Of a DNA stretch of 57,699 nucleotides, positions 7,065 through 14,453 are shown in pieces. How positions within the stretch are numbered: the first letter of the stretch is position 1; every line of letters starts with the position of its first letter. The stretch spans positions 1-57,699 of the forward strand of contig SVRU01000003.1 of NCBI GenBank assembly GCA_015064665.1. The letters run 5' to 3'. Source of the DNA: Oscillospiraceae bacterium. GTDB lineage: Bacteria > Bacillota_A > Clostridia > Oscillospirales > CAG-272. The notes below the pieces were generated by a model. That model saw only the letters and a program-made list of their open reading frames with translations. It had not been told where the DNA came from and did not search any database. Made by a program: the position numbers and the translations under genes.

Positions 7065-8204
7065 ATGAAAACCGCTATAATCAATACCGCAATCGTTCTC
7101 CCCGAATATCTTATTCCCAACGGAACGATAGTTATCGAAGACGGCATTATCGTTGATTTCGGAAAGAAAATATCCACCGAGGGAATGGAAATTATAGATG
7201 CAAAGGGAGCTTATACAGGTCCCGGTCTTGTTGATATCCATACACATGCAGACGGTGACGTATTTTTCAACGACGATCCGGTAGGAGTTGCAAAAAAGCT
7301 GCTCTCTCACGGTATAACCACCGTTCTTCCCGCTCTTTATTTCAGCAGTACGCGAGATGAGCTTATAGCTCAAGCCGAGAAAATCAAGGAAGCACAGAAT
7401 TCCGGCGAGGCCGATAACATTTTCGGTCTTTATATGGAAGCTCCCTATATGAACCCGAAGTTTGGCTGTAACAGAGAAAACAATCCTTGGCGCGGAGATA
7501 TTAAAAAGGAAGATTATATTCCTCTTCTTGAGGCGCTTAAGGGCTTTGCTAAGGTTTACGTTGTTGCGCCGGAAAGAGAAAACATTGAAGAGTTTGTCAA
7601 GGATGCAAAGGCAATAGATCCTAACCTTCGCTTCTCTGTCGGACACAGCGAAGCTGAGCCTGCTGATATCGAAAAGCTCTTCCCTTACGGTCTTTGCCTT
7701 GCAACGCACCATATGAACGCAACCGGAACTATCAACAGATACCCCGAATGCAGAACCGCTTGCGTTGACGAAACTGCACTTTATAACGACTGCGTGTATA
7801 CCGAGCTTATCTGCGATCACGTTGGTATTCACGTTGCACCCTATCTTATCAGAATGGTTAAGAAAATTAAAGGCGACGACAGAATAATACTTATCTCCGA
7901 CGCTTACGTTGATCACGGTCCTATTCCCGACGGCGATCTCTATGAGGGCGCTTACGACATTAACTTTGACTTCACCGGCGAGATTGCGGGAAGCAAAATG
8001 ATACTTGACGGTTCCTGCCGCAATATGATGATTCATACTGGCGCGTCTCTTTGCCAAGTATTTAAGTATGCTTCAACGAACCCCGCGAGAGCACTCGGAC
8101 TTACCGACAGAGGTGTTATCAAGGTTGGAGCAAAGGCTGACCTTTTGCTCGTTGACCCCGAATTTAACGTTAAGTCAGTTTATCTTAACGGAAAATTAAT
8201 ATAA
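7065..8204 (+). CDS. NagA-like amidohydrolase (N-acetylglucosamine-6-phosphate deacetylase family)
   Basis: A 379-residue metal-dependent amidohydrolase of the NagA type; NagA removes acetate from N-acetylglucosamine 6-phosphate. Visible motifs are the HxH strand-1 site in GLVDIHTHADGD, the metal glutamate in YMEAPYMNPKFG (NagA usually HLEGPFLNP), the metal histidines in VGHSEAEP and ATHHMNATG (NagA THLFNAM), and the catalytic aspartate in LISDAYVDHG. The metal and catalytic residues appear kept, but the flanking substrate positions differ from textbook NagA (EGP to EAP, HLFN to HHMN), so another N-acyl sugar phosphate is possible. AAGGAG precedes the ATG. It forms a pair with the NagB-like gene 29 bases downstream. 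Confidence 0.85.
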   Translation: MKTAIINTAIVLPEYLIPNGTIVIEDGIIVDFGKKISTEGMEIIDAKGAYTGPGLVDIHTHADGDVFFNDDPVGVAKKLLSHGITTVLPALYFSSTRDELIAQAEKIKEAQNSGEADNIFGLYMEAPYMNPKFGCNRENNPWRGDIKKEDYIPLLEALKGFAKVYVVAPERENIEEFVKDAKAIDPNLRFSVGHSEAEPADIEKLFPYGLCLATHHMNATGTINRYPECRTACVDETALYNDCVYTELICDHVGIHVAPYLIRMVKKIKGDDRIILISDAYVDHGPIPDGDLYEGAYDINFDFTGEIAGSKMILDGSCRNMMIHTGASLCQVFKYASTNPARALGLTDRGVIKVGAKADLLLVDPEFNVKSVYLNGKLI

Positions 8205-8233
8205 CATAATTTTATATAAAGGAGAAAAAACAA

Positions 8234-9205
8234 ATGAGTTTCATTACAGATCCCGCAACAAAATTTGATTTTATGCCGGCTGACTTTGTTCCTTTTAAGG
8301 ACAAGAAGGTTTGCGAGTACGTTCGCAGCCTTAGCGGCAAGGATCTCGAAAAGCGCGAAGATTGGTGGCACCCCGAGTTTGAGGTTAAGGTTATGATGAA
8401 CCCTCACCCCGTTCTCATCTCTACCCTCTTCACTCGTCTTAAGGCGGCATCCGAGGCAGGTAAGTCATTTACCATGATTCTCGGCAATCCCGAGCCCGAC
8501 ACCTACATTCCCCTTGCACAGCTCATCAACTACTTCAAGGTTGACTGTTCAAAGGTTCACCTCGTTGCTGAGGACGAATGGGCAGATCAGGACGGTAATA
8601 TCGCTCCTATCACCTACGAAGCAGGCTTTGCTCATTCTATGATCAAGTATCTCTACTATCAGATCGACGAGAAGCTTCGTATGCCTATGGAGAACGTTCA
8701 CTTCCCCACCAACGCTAACATCAAGGATTACTCCAAGATCATCGATGATATAACCGAGGGTACCGGTGCTGATATCGCTTCCACCTCTCCCGGATGGGCA
8801 GGCCACATGGCATTCGTCGACCCCATTCCCGAGTTCATCGGCTCAGGCGACATTGAAGAGTGGCTCAACCAGCCTGCTCAGATAGTTAAGCTCCACCCCA
8901 TGACCATTATGCAGAACTCTCTTAACGGTACGTTCGGTCAGTCCGGTGATATTGCAAACGTTCCTCCCTGTGCTGCAACAATCGGTCCTCTTGACGTAAT
9001 GCGCGCTAAGGAAAGAATCGAGGTTCACGCGCTTGCAACCTGCGGCACCTTCTCTTCATGGCAGAGAATGACAAGCCGTCTTTGCACACACGGTCCTATC
9101 ACTCCTTACCTTCCCTCAACCATGCTTCAGACCAAGAAGACTCAGGTTTATATCTCCGAAGAGCTTGCAGCTCCGTTCGAGTGCTGGGAAAAGGTTGGAT
9201 ACTAA
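8234..9205 (+). CDS. NagB/6-phosphogluconolactonase-superfamily protein (glucosamine-6-phosphate deaminase-like), divergent
   Basis: A 323-residue protein, longer than classical NagB (about 240-270). AEDEWADQDG corresponds to the NagB DEY region holding the catalytic base. SPGWAGHMAFVDP corresponds to GIGxDGHIAFNEP: the ring-opening histidine is kept, the aspartate two residues before it is Ala, and the glutamate is Asp. The C-terminal part (ATCGTFSSWQRM...PSTMLQ) aligns only loosely. The gene uses C-ending, optimal-looking codons much more than its neighbours, which suggests high expression. AAAGGAG precedes the ATG. Beside a NagA-like gene, deamination or isomerization of an amino-sugar phosphate is the natural model, but the changed active site leaves the reaction open. 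A terminator follows. Confidence 0.78.
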   Translation: MSFITDPATKFDFMPADFVPFKDKKVCEYVRSLSGKDLEKREDWWHPEFEVKVMMNPHPVLISTLFTRLKAASEAGKSFTMILGNPEPDTYIPLAQLINYFKVDCSKVHLVAEDEWADQDGNIAPITYEAGFAHSMIKYLYYQIDEKLRMPMENVHFPTNANIKDYSKIIDDITEGTGADIASTSPGWAGHMAFVDPIPEFIGSGDIEEWLNQPAQIVKLHPMTIMQNSLNGTFGQSGDIANVPPCAATIGPLDVMRAKERIEVHALATCGTFSSWQRMTSRLCTHGPITPYLPSTMLQTKKTQVYISEELAAPFECWEKVGY

Positions 9206-9220
9206 TCCTACCGATAAAAA

Positions 9221-9257
9221 AATAATCAGCCGAAAATTTCGGCTGATTATTTTTTTG
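9221..9257. terminator. Bidirectional intrinsic terminator
   Basis: A perfect 15-base inverted repeat (9221-9235 with 9237-9251, core AATCAGCCGAAA / TTTCGGCTGATT) has T runs on both strands. It separates the plus-strand NagB-like gene from the convergent comF-like gene, whose stop codon overlaps it. Confidence 0.9.
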
Positions 9258-10014
9258 TTTTATAAAAGCGATCTTCGGTATCAAAAGGAATAAAACTGTC
9301 TTTATAAGCGATGGAAAGCGCGGCACCAATGATTTTCTTTGTTCCAAGTGAACGTATTAACATGGCGCAAGCTCCCATTGATGCACCGGTTGTAATAATA
9401 TCATCAACAATAATCACCGTTTTACCATTCAGGTCCTTTGCGCTCCGTTTAAGCTCAAAACGCGCGTTTTTTATTCTTTCCTCGCCAACTGTTTTCTTTT
9501 GCGGTTTCTTTGATTTGGAAACAATCGGTTGATAATATTCAGCAGAAAACCTTTTAGCGAGATTTTTTGCTAACACTTCAGCATGATCGAGCCCGTAACG
9601 CAATTTCTCATTTCTCCTTCTCGGAACGTTTACGAAAACACAGGACTCAATATTTTCAAGCGAATTATTTAATGCTCGGTATAACTCTTCGGTCAAAAAT
9701 TCAACAACGTCTTTTCTGTTATCTCTTTTCAGACTGTATATCAAATTATTTGAAGGCAAATTATCCTTTTGAACATATCTGAAAACCTTAATTACTTTTC
9801 TCACGTAATGACTTTCAAGATAACTGTTTGAGCATGAGCAGTACTCAAGCGTTTTTGCACAAAGAGAACAATTTCTTTTCTTAATTTCAAGATATTCACC
9901 GTAGCACTCGGCACACAAGGCAGACTCTTCGTAAGAAAGCCGTTTTTTGCAACCAACACATTTTGGCGCAGACAAGTAAAACAATGCACGGTCTTTAATA
10001 GATTTTAAATTCAT
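9247..10014 (-). CDS. comF: ComF-family phosphoribosyltransferase-like protein
   Basis: 255 residues. The N-terminus has Cys pairs that would bind zinc: C19/C22 (CVGC) and C34/C37 (CAEC), with further cysteines at 49, 52 and 59-61. The C-terminal half is a type I phosphoribosyltransferase domain with the PRPP loop VIIVDDIITTGASM. This layout is that of ComF, a cytoplasmic protein needed for natural transformation in Bacillus; many non-competent Firmicutes also keep it. It lies downstream of glnS, separated by a hairpin. No other competence gene is visible, so a competence role is only an analogy. Confidence 0.85.
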   Translation of the reverse strand: MNLKSIKDRALFYLSAPKCVGCKKRLSYEESALCAECYGEYLEIKKRNCSLCAKTLEYCSCSNSYLESHYVRKVIKVFRYVQKDNLPSNNLIYSLKRDNRKDVVEFLTEELYRALNNSLENIESCVFVNVPRRRNEKLRYGLDHAEVLAKNLAKRFSAEYYQPIVSKSKKPQKKTVGEERIKNARFELKRSAKDLNGKTVIIVDDIITTGASMGACAMLIRSLGTKKIIGAALSIAYKDSFIPFDTEDRFYKTKK

Positions 10015-10031
10015 ATCAAGCTATAAACATA

Positions 10032-10062
10032 GGCTGCCTCAAATCTGAAATTTGGGACAGCC
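10032..10062 (-). terminator. Hairpin between glnS and comF
   Basis: A 13-base imperfect stem (GGCTG.CC.AAAT arms at 10032-10044 and 10050-10062) with a five-base loop. The T run after it on the minus strand is weak, so it may be a leaky terminator or an mRNA-processing or stability hairpin. Confidence 0.45.
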
Positions 10063-10071
10063 CTATAAATT

Positions 10072-11727
10072 TTATTTCTGCTTCGGGAAGCTGTCTTTTA
10101 AGCCAACTATCCTGTTAAACGTGTTTTCATTTTTCGTGTCCTTGACAAAATATCCGCATCTTACGAACTGGAATTTTTCAAGGGGCTCAGCATCCGCAAG
10201 TGAAGGCTCAACCTTTGCTCCGGAAATTTTTGTAACTGAATCGCGGTTGAGGTAATCGTCAAAGGTTTTTCCTTCGGGAATATCAGACGTATTCTCGATA
10301 TCAAAGAGAAAATCGTAAAGCATGACGTCGGCATCAATACAGTTGGTTGATGAAAGCCAATGAATCGTTCCCTTTACCTTTCTGCCGTCAATCGGGTTAC
10401 CGTTTCGAGTTTCAAGGTCAGCCGTACAATGAATTTCAACGACGTTACCGTCAGCGTCCTTAATAATCTCGTTACATTTAACTATATATGCGCCCATGAG
10501 ACGAACCTCACCGTCGGGCTTCATACGGAAAAATTTAGGCGGAGGAACCTCGGCAAAATCATCTCTGTCAATATAAAGCTCGCGTGTGAACGCAACCTCA
10601 CGTACGCCTGCATTTTCATCACTGGGATTATTAGATACCGTAAAGTATTCGACTTTATCCTCGGGATAGTTGGTGACAACGACCTTTATCGGATGTAAAA
10701 TGGCAATTCTGCGCTGTGCAGTCGCATTAAGCTCCTCTCTGATGCAATGTTCAAGAAGCTCGTAATCAACTACGCTGTAAGCCTTTGCAACACCTGCACG
10801 CGAAACAAAATCAAAAATCGCGCTCGGTGTATATCCACGTCTGCGAAGTCCGCAAAGAGTAGGCATTCTGGGGTCATCCCAACCGTCAACAAGACCGGTT
10901 TCAACAAGCTGTCGCAAATATCTCTTGGACATAACCGTATGCGTTACGTTAAGACGCGCAAATTCACGCTGCTTAGGCTTGTTTTCGAATCCGATATTAT
11001 CAACGACCCACTCGTAAAGCGGACGGTGATTTTCGAATTCAATCGAACAAAGCGAATGCGTTATTCCCTCAAGAGCATCTTGAATTGGGTGAGCATAATC
11101 GTAAAGCGGATATATACACCATTTATTACCCTGTCTGTGATGATCAGTATGAACTATTCTGTAAATTGCAGGGTCACGCAAATTCATATTCGAAGACGCC
11201 ATATCAATCTTGGCGCGAAGCGTTTTTGCACCGTCGGCAAATTCACCGTTTTTCATTCTTTCAAAAAGCTCAAGGTTCTCCTCAACGCTTCTGTCTCTGT
11301 AAGGGCTGTTTTTTCCCGGAACGGTAAGTGTTCCTCTGTATTCGCGAAGCTCGTCCGCATTCAAATCACATACGTATGCCTTACCGTCCTTGATAAGCTT
11401 TACGGCATATTCGTAGCATTTATCAAAATAGTCGGATCCGTAAAAAACGCCTCCGCTTGGCTCGCAGCCAAGCCATTTGAGATCCTCGTATATGCTCTCG
11501 ACGTATTCATTATCCTCTTTTGCGGGATTGGTATCATCGTATCTGAGATTAAAAAGACCGCCGTATTTTTTTGCCGTCATGGTATTTATCCATATTGCTT
11601 TTGCCGAACCGATATGCAAATATCCGTTAGGCTCGGGCGGAAAACGGGTGTGAATCTTCAACAAAGGATTCTCTTCAAGGTCCTTGTCAATAATATCATG
11701 AATGAAATTACTCTTTACTTCTTCCAT
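10072..11727 (-). CDS. glnS: Glutaminyl-tRNA synthetase
   Basis: A class I aminoacyl-tRNA synthetase that charges tRNA-Gln directly; 551 residues, the bacterial GlnRS length. [18 protein letters not shown] (about 28-45) contains the HIGH-type signature with the GlnRS-specific [11 protein letters not shown] form. VMSKRYL is the KMSKS-type loop. [16 protein letters not shown] and the C-terminal beta-barrel anticodon-binding region also match. The ATG follows AAAAGG and lies 13 bases after the MBL gene, so both share the promoter at 12381-12409. Many Firmicutes lack glnS and use GatCAB instead; Clostridia carrying glnS are known. Confidence 0.96.
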   Translation of the reverse strand: MEEVKSNFIHDIIDKDLEENPLLKIHTRFPPEPNGYLHIGSAKAIWINTMTAKKYGGLFNLRYDDTNPAKEDNEYVESIYEDLKWLGCEPSGGVFYGSDYFDKCYEYAVKLIKDGKAYVCDLNADELREYRGTLTVPGKNSPYRDRSVEENLELFERMKNGEFADGAKTLRAKIDMASSNMNLRDPAIYRIVHTDHHRQGNKWCIYPLYDYAHPIQDALEGITHSLCSIEFENHRPLYEWVVDNIGFENKPKQREFARLNVTHTVMSKRYLRQLVETGLVDGWDDPRMPTLCGLRRRGYTPSAIFDFVSRAGVAKAYSVVDYELLEHCIREELNATAQRRIAILHPIKVVVTNYPEDKVEYFTVSNNPSDENAGVREVAFTRELYIDRDDFAEVPPPKFFRMKPDGEVRLMGAYIVKCNEIIKDADGNVVEIHCTADLETRNGNPIDGRKVKGTIHWLSSTNCIDADVMLYDFLFDIENTSDIPEGKTFDDYLNRDSVTKISGAKVEPSLADAEPLEKFQFVRCGYFVKDTKNENTFNRIVGLKDSFPKQK

Positions 11728-11740
11728 GTTTTTGCCTTTT

Positions 11741-12352
11741 CTATATAAAGTTATTTTTTATTTCTTTAACCGTTGTTTCTCTTCCGTGGCCGCAGTAAAC
11801 CCTTGTACCGTCAGGCAGAGAAATAAGTTTTTTAATTGATTTTTTCAACTTGTAAAAATCGCCGCCCGGCAAATCGCATCTGCCGAATCCGCCGTCCGCA
11901 AAAACGGTATCACCAACAAAAACGCGGTCGGAAACGGTAATCGATATGCCACCGGGAGTATGTCCCGGAGTTTCAATAAATTCAATCCGATTATCTCCGA
12001 GAGAAAAGGAATCCGATTCGGTTACAGCAACGTACTGACCGAAATACCCAAAATCCTTGCCGAGAAAAGTCCTGTAACAATTTAGACTCGAATCAGAAAG
12101 CATCTCTGCATCACCGGCGCCGACAAGAACGGTTGCATGCGTTGATGAAGCCCAGCTGTCAATCTCGAATATATGGTCAAAATGAGCGTGAGTGAGTATA
12201 ATATACTTCAAATCAGCTCCGCGCTCGGCTATAAAACCCGCAAATCCGGAATAATTCATTGAAGGATCTACAACCGCGCACTCATTACCGGAAAAAATTA
12301 TGTGAGTATTCGACCCAAAATAATCTCTCGGACAGAAGCTAAATACTTCCAT
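11741..12352 (-). CDS. MBL-fold metallo-hydrolase (glyoxalase II-like)
   Basis: 203 residues. The metal-binding motif THAHFDH is at about 54-60, with the remaining ligands in [19 protein letters not shown] and YCGHGRETT. This is the compact single-domain glyoxalase-II-like form; the substrate is probably a thioester or another hydrolysable metabolite, but it is not determined. GGAGATGCT precedes the ATG. First gene of the mbl-glnS(-comF) unit. Confidence 0.88.
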   Translation of the reverse strand: MEVFSFCPRDYFGSNTHIIFSGNECAVVDPSMNYSGFAGFIAERGADLKYIILTHAHFDHIFEIDSWASSTHATVLVGAGDAEMLSDSSLNCYRTFLGKDFGYFGQYVAVTESDSFSLGDNRIEFIETPGHTPGGISITVSDRVFVGDTVFADGGFGRCDLPGGDFYKLKKSIKKLISLPDGTRVYCGHGRETTVKEIKNNFI

Positions 12353-12380
12353 AGCATCTCCAAATTATCTTTTACACTTT

Positions 12381-12409
12381 AGTATATCACAATTAAATCA
12401 AATTGTCTA
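12381..12409 (-). promoter_or_regulatory. Promoter of the mbl-glnS unit
   Basis: On the minus strand TAGACA (12409-12404) and TATACT (12386-12381) are 17 bases apart, about 30 bases before the MBL start codon. Confidence 0.65.
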
Positions 12410-12522
12410 GTGTTTTTAAGTATTTTTTACGCTGTAACTATAAATATATTTTATCATAAACTGATATTGCAATTAAATTGCATTTTGCCTGTCATAAAGC
12501 AGGCTCAAGGAGGAGTTAAGGC

Positions 12523-12744
12523 TTGAATACCATAATTATATCTTTAAGCTCCGTCACCTATGCTATAAAAGCAAAAAAACTGTTAGAGCGAAATAATATT
12601 AAAGCCACTCTGATAAAAAACAGTACCCAAAACAGCGAAAAAGGCTGTACTTACGGCATAAAAACAGACAGAAATTATCTATACGATGCCGTAGCCATAC
12701 TGAAGAAAAAAGGAATAGATTATTCCGTAATTTCGGATATATGA
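12523..12744 (+). CDS. DUF3343-type small protein
   Basis: 73 residues with the pattern of the DUF3343 family: a beta strand at the start (NTIIISLSSVTYAIKAKKLL), a Cys (CTYGI) in the middle and an amphipathic end. Family members are thought to be sulfur- or selenium-related carriers or TusA-like partners, but their function is not established. The start is a TTG at 12523 with AAGGAGGAG about eight bases upstream, and no other in-frame start fits. Its stop overlaps the ATG of the next gene by four bases (ATGA), so the two proteins are very likely made in balance and act together. Confidence 0.75.
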   Translation: MNTIIISLSSVTYAIKAKKLLERNNIKATLIKNSTQNSEKGCTYGIKTDRNYLYDAVAILKKKGIDYSVISDI

Positions 12745-13862
12745 TATATTTTGACAATGCTGCAACAACGTTTCCGAAACCAAAATGCGTACTTAACACG
12801 GTTTCAGACTGTCTTAAGCATTACTGCGGCAATCCGGGAAGAAGCTCGCATAAATTATCTATCAGAACAAGCGAAAAAATATATGAGACCAGAGAAAAGC
12901 TTGCAAACTTTTTGGGAATCGACTCACCCGAAAGCATTGTGTTTACCCAAAATGCAACGCACGCATTAAATCTTGCAATTAAAACAACTGTAAAACCCAA
13001 TACTCATGTTTTAATTTCAGACGTCGAGCATAATTCCGTTCTGCGACCGATATACGCGCTGAAAAACAAAATCGGAGTTGAGTATTCCACGTTCACATCA
13101 TCGGGAGATATTAAATCGGATATTGAGGCAAAAATAACGCCGAAAACAAAATATATCATATCAAGCCTCTCATCCAACGTTATCGGGCGTGAAATAAATC
13201 TCGGATTGCTTTCGGATATTTCACGCAAACACGGCCTGACTTTGATAACCGATGCTTCACAGTTAATCGGTCATAAAAAAATTGACTTAGAAAAAACTTC
13301 GTGCGACGTTATATGCGCACCCGCGCACAAAGCTTTGTTCGGAATTCAAGGTGCGGGATTCTGTATTTTTATGGATGAAATGCAAAGAGATACCATTTTT
13401 GAAGGGGGCAGCGGAAACGACTCAAGAAATCCCTTAATGCCATCCTTTCTGCCCGAAAGGTTCGAAGCAGGAACAGTCTCTTCGCCCGCGATTATTTCTC
13501 TTCTTGCCGGAATTGATTATATAGAGAAAATCGGCATAGACGAGATTGAGAAAAAAATATCATATCTTACGGAAAGACTTGCGGACGTTATACGTTCTTT
13601 CAAAAACACGGTTTTATACGAATACGGAAACGGCGTGATATCCTTTAACTTCACAAATACCCCCGCGCAAATAATTTCAGCAGAATTCGACAAGGTAGGA
13701 ATTTGTACCAGAAGCGGTCTTCATTGCGCCCCGCTTGCGCACGAAAGTATAGGCACGCTCGAGATCGGAACGGTAAGAATAAGCCTTTCGTACCTTAACA
13801 AGATTCAAGAAATAGACGAATTCTATAAAAGGCTGAAAAATATATCTTTAATATATTCGTAA
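12741..13862 (+). CDS. Class V aminotransferase / cysteine desulfurase family protein (EF2568-type)
   Basis: A 373-residue PLP-dependent enzyme. YFDNAATTFPKP at the N-terminus is the desulfurase signature, VEHNSVLRP carries the PLP-stacking histidine, DASQLIGH the PLP aspartate, and PAHKALFGIQG the Schiff-base lysine. The conserved cysteine loop is seen as TRSGLHCAPLAH near residue 330. This subgroup is distinct from IscS/NifS and often sits beside DUF3343-type genes. It probably releases sulfur or selenium from cysteine or selenocysteine for an unidentified acceptor, with the upstream small protein as the natural candidate. A terminator begins at its stop codon. Confidence 0.85.
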   Translation: MIYFDNAATTFPKPKCVLNTVSDCLKHYCGNPGRSSHKLSIRTSEKIYETREKLANFLGIDSPESIVFTQNATHALNLAIKTTVKPNTHVLISDVEHNSVLRPIYALKNKIGVEYSTFTSSGDIKSDIEAKITPKTKYIISSLSSNVIGREINLGLLSDISRKHGLTLITDASQLIGHKKIDLEKTSCDVICAPAHKALFGIQGAGFCIFMDEMQRDTIFEGGSGNDSRNPLMPSFLPERFEAGTVSSPAIISLLAGIDYIEKIGIDEIEKKISYLTERLADVIRSFKNTVLYEYGNGVISFNFTNTPAQIISAEFDKVGICTRSGLHCAPLAHESIGTLEIGTVRISLSYLNKIQEIDEFYKRLKNISLIYS

Positions 13863-13892
13863 AAAGCAGCACGGCAAAACCCGTGCTGCTTT
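13863..13892. terminator. Intrinsic terminator between convergent genes
   Basis: A perfect 12-base stem (AAAGCAGCACGG / CCGTGCTGCTTT) with loop CAAAAC. The minus strand has five T after the stem, so it ends the glycogen/aroK operon well; the plus-strand T run is shorter. Confidence 0.88.
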
Positions 13893-13911
13893 CCGTAGGC
13901 AAAAAGAATGA

Positions 13912-14418
13912 TTATAAATTCATCTCTTTTTGAATTATATCAAGCAAATTCTTTCGATATTTCGGATAATCCGTACCGTCACAATTTACGGTATAATCGG
14001 CATATTTTTCATAAAGCGCCGTTCTTTCATCGTAAAGATCTTTTATTGTCTGATCGGCGCGCATAACTATTCCCCTTGATTTATAATCACCGATTCTTTT
14101 TATCATCGTATCAAAGCTAACGTAAAGATATATAAGCTTACCGACATTTTTTAAATGCAGCATTGCCTTGTCACTGTATATTGCGCTGCCTCCCGTAGCA
14201 AGAAGAAGATCGGCATCCTCTATACTCATAAGAGTGTCCTCTTCAATCTTCTTGAAGGCTTCGTTTCCGTCCTCGGCTATAATTTCGCAAAGTTTTTTCC
14301 CGATTCTTTCTTCTATAAGTCTGTCGGAATCAACCGTTTTAATTTCAATCTTATTGCTCAAAGCGCGGGACATACAGGATTTTCCCGAACCGGGCATACC
14401 AATCAAAGTGAATACCAT
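13912..14418 (-). CDS. aroK: Shikimate kinase
   Basis: Phosphorylates shikimate with ATP in chorismate biosynthesis. From the ATG at 14416-14418 it is 168 residues, normal for AroK. The Walker A is GMPGSGKS, the shikimate-binding aspartate is in VDSDRLIEE, and LLATGGSAIY matches the conserved GGG region. RGIVMRAD is a loose match for the lid with its arginine. A TTG at 14457 would add 13 residues and overlap the preceding stop (TTGA), but it has no good ribosome site, so the ATG is preferred. It is the last gene of the glycogen operon, an odd place that probably reflects only shared transcription. Confidence 0.88.
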   Translation of the reverse strand: MVFTLIGMPGSGKSCMSRALSNKIEIKTVDSDRLIEERIGKKLCEIIAEDGNEAFKKIEEDTLMSIEDADLLLATGGSAIYSDKAMLHLKNVGKLIYLYVSFDTMIKRIGDYKSRGIVMRADQTIKDLYDERTALYEKYADYTVNCDGTDYPKYRKNLLDIIQKEMNL

Positions 14419-14453
14419 TGTTTTTTCTGCCGTATAATAATCGGCATATCCTT

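Noticed and set aside
7059..8057. Long open frame (332 codons) on the minus strand, opposite the NagA-like gene.
   Set aside because: Its protein is rich in Asn, Val, Ser and Cys with no domain, and the plus-strand gene has clear motifs and a ribosome site. It is an antisense shadow.
10747..11748. Open frame of 333 codons on the plus strand, opposite glnS.
   Set aside because: Basic, low-complexity translation without motifs; glnS is certain on the other strand.
12487..12504. GCCTG/CAGGC hairpin just before the DUF3343 ribosome site.
   Set aside because: Only five base pairs with an eight-base loop; too weak to call a regulator.
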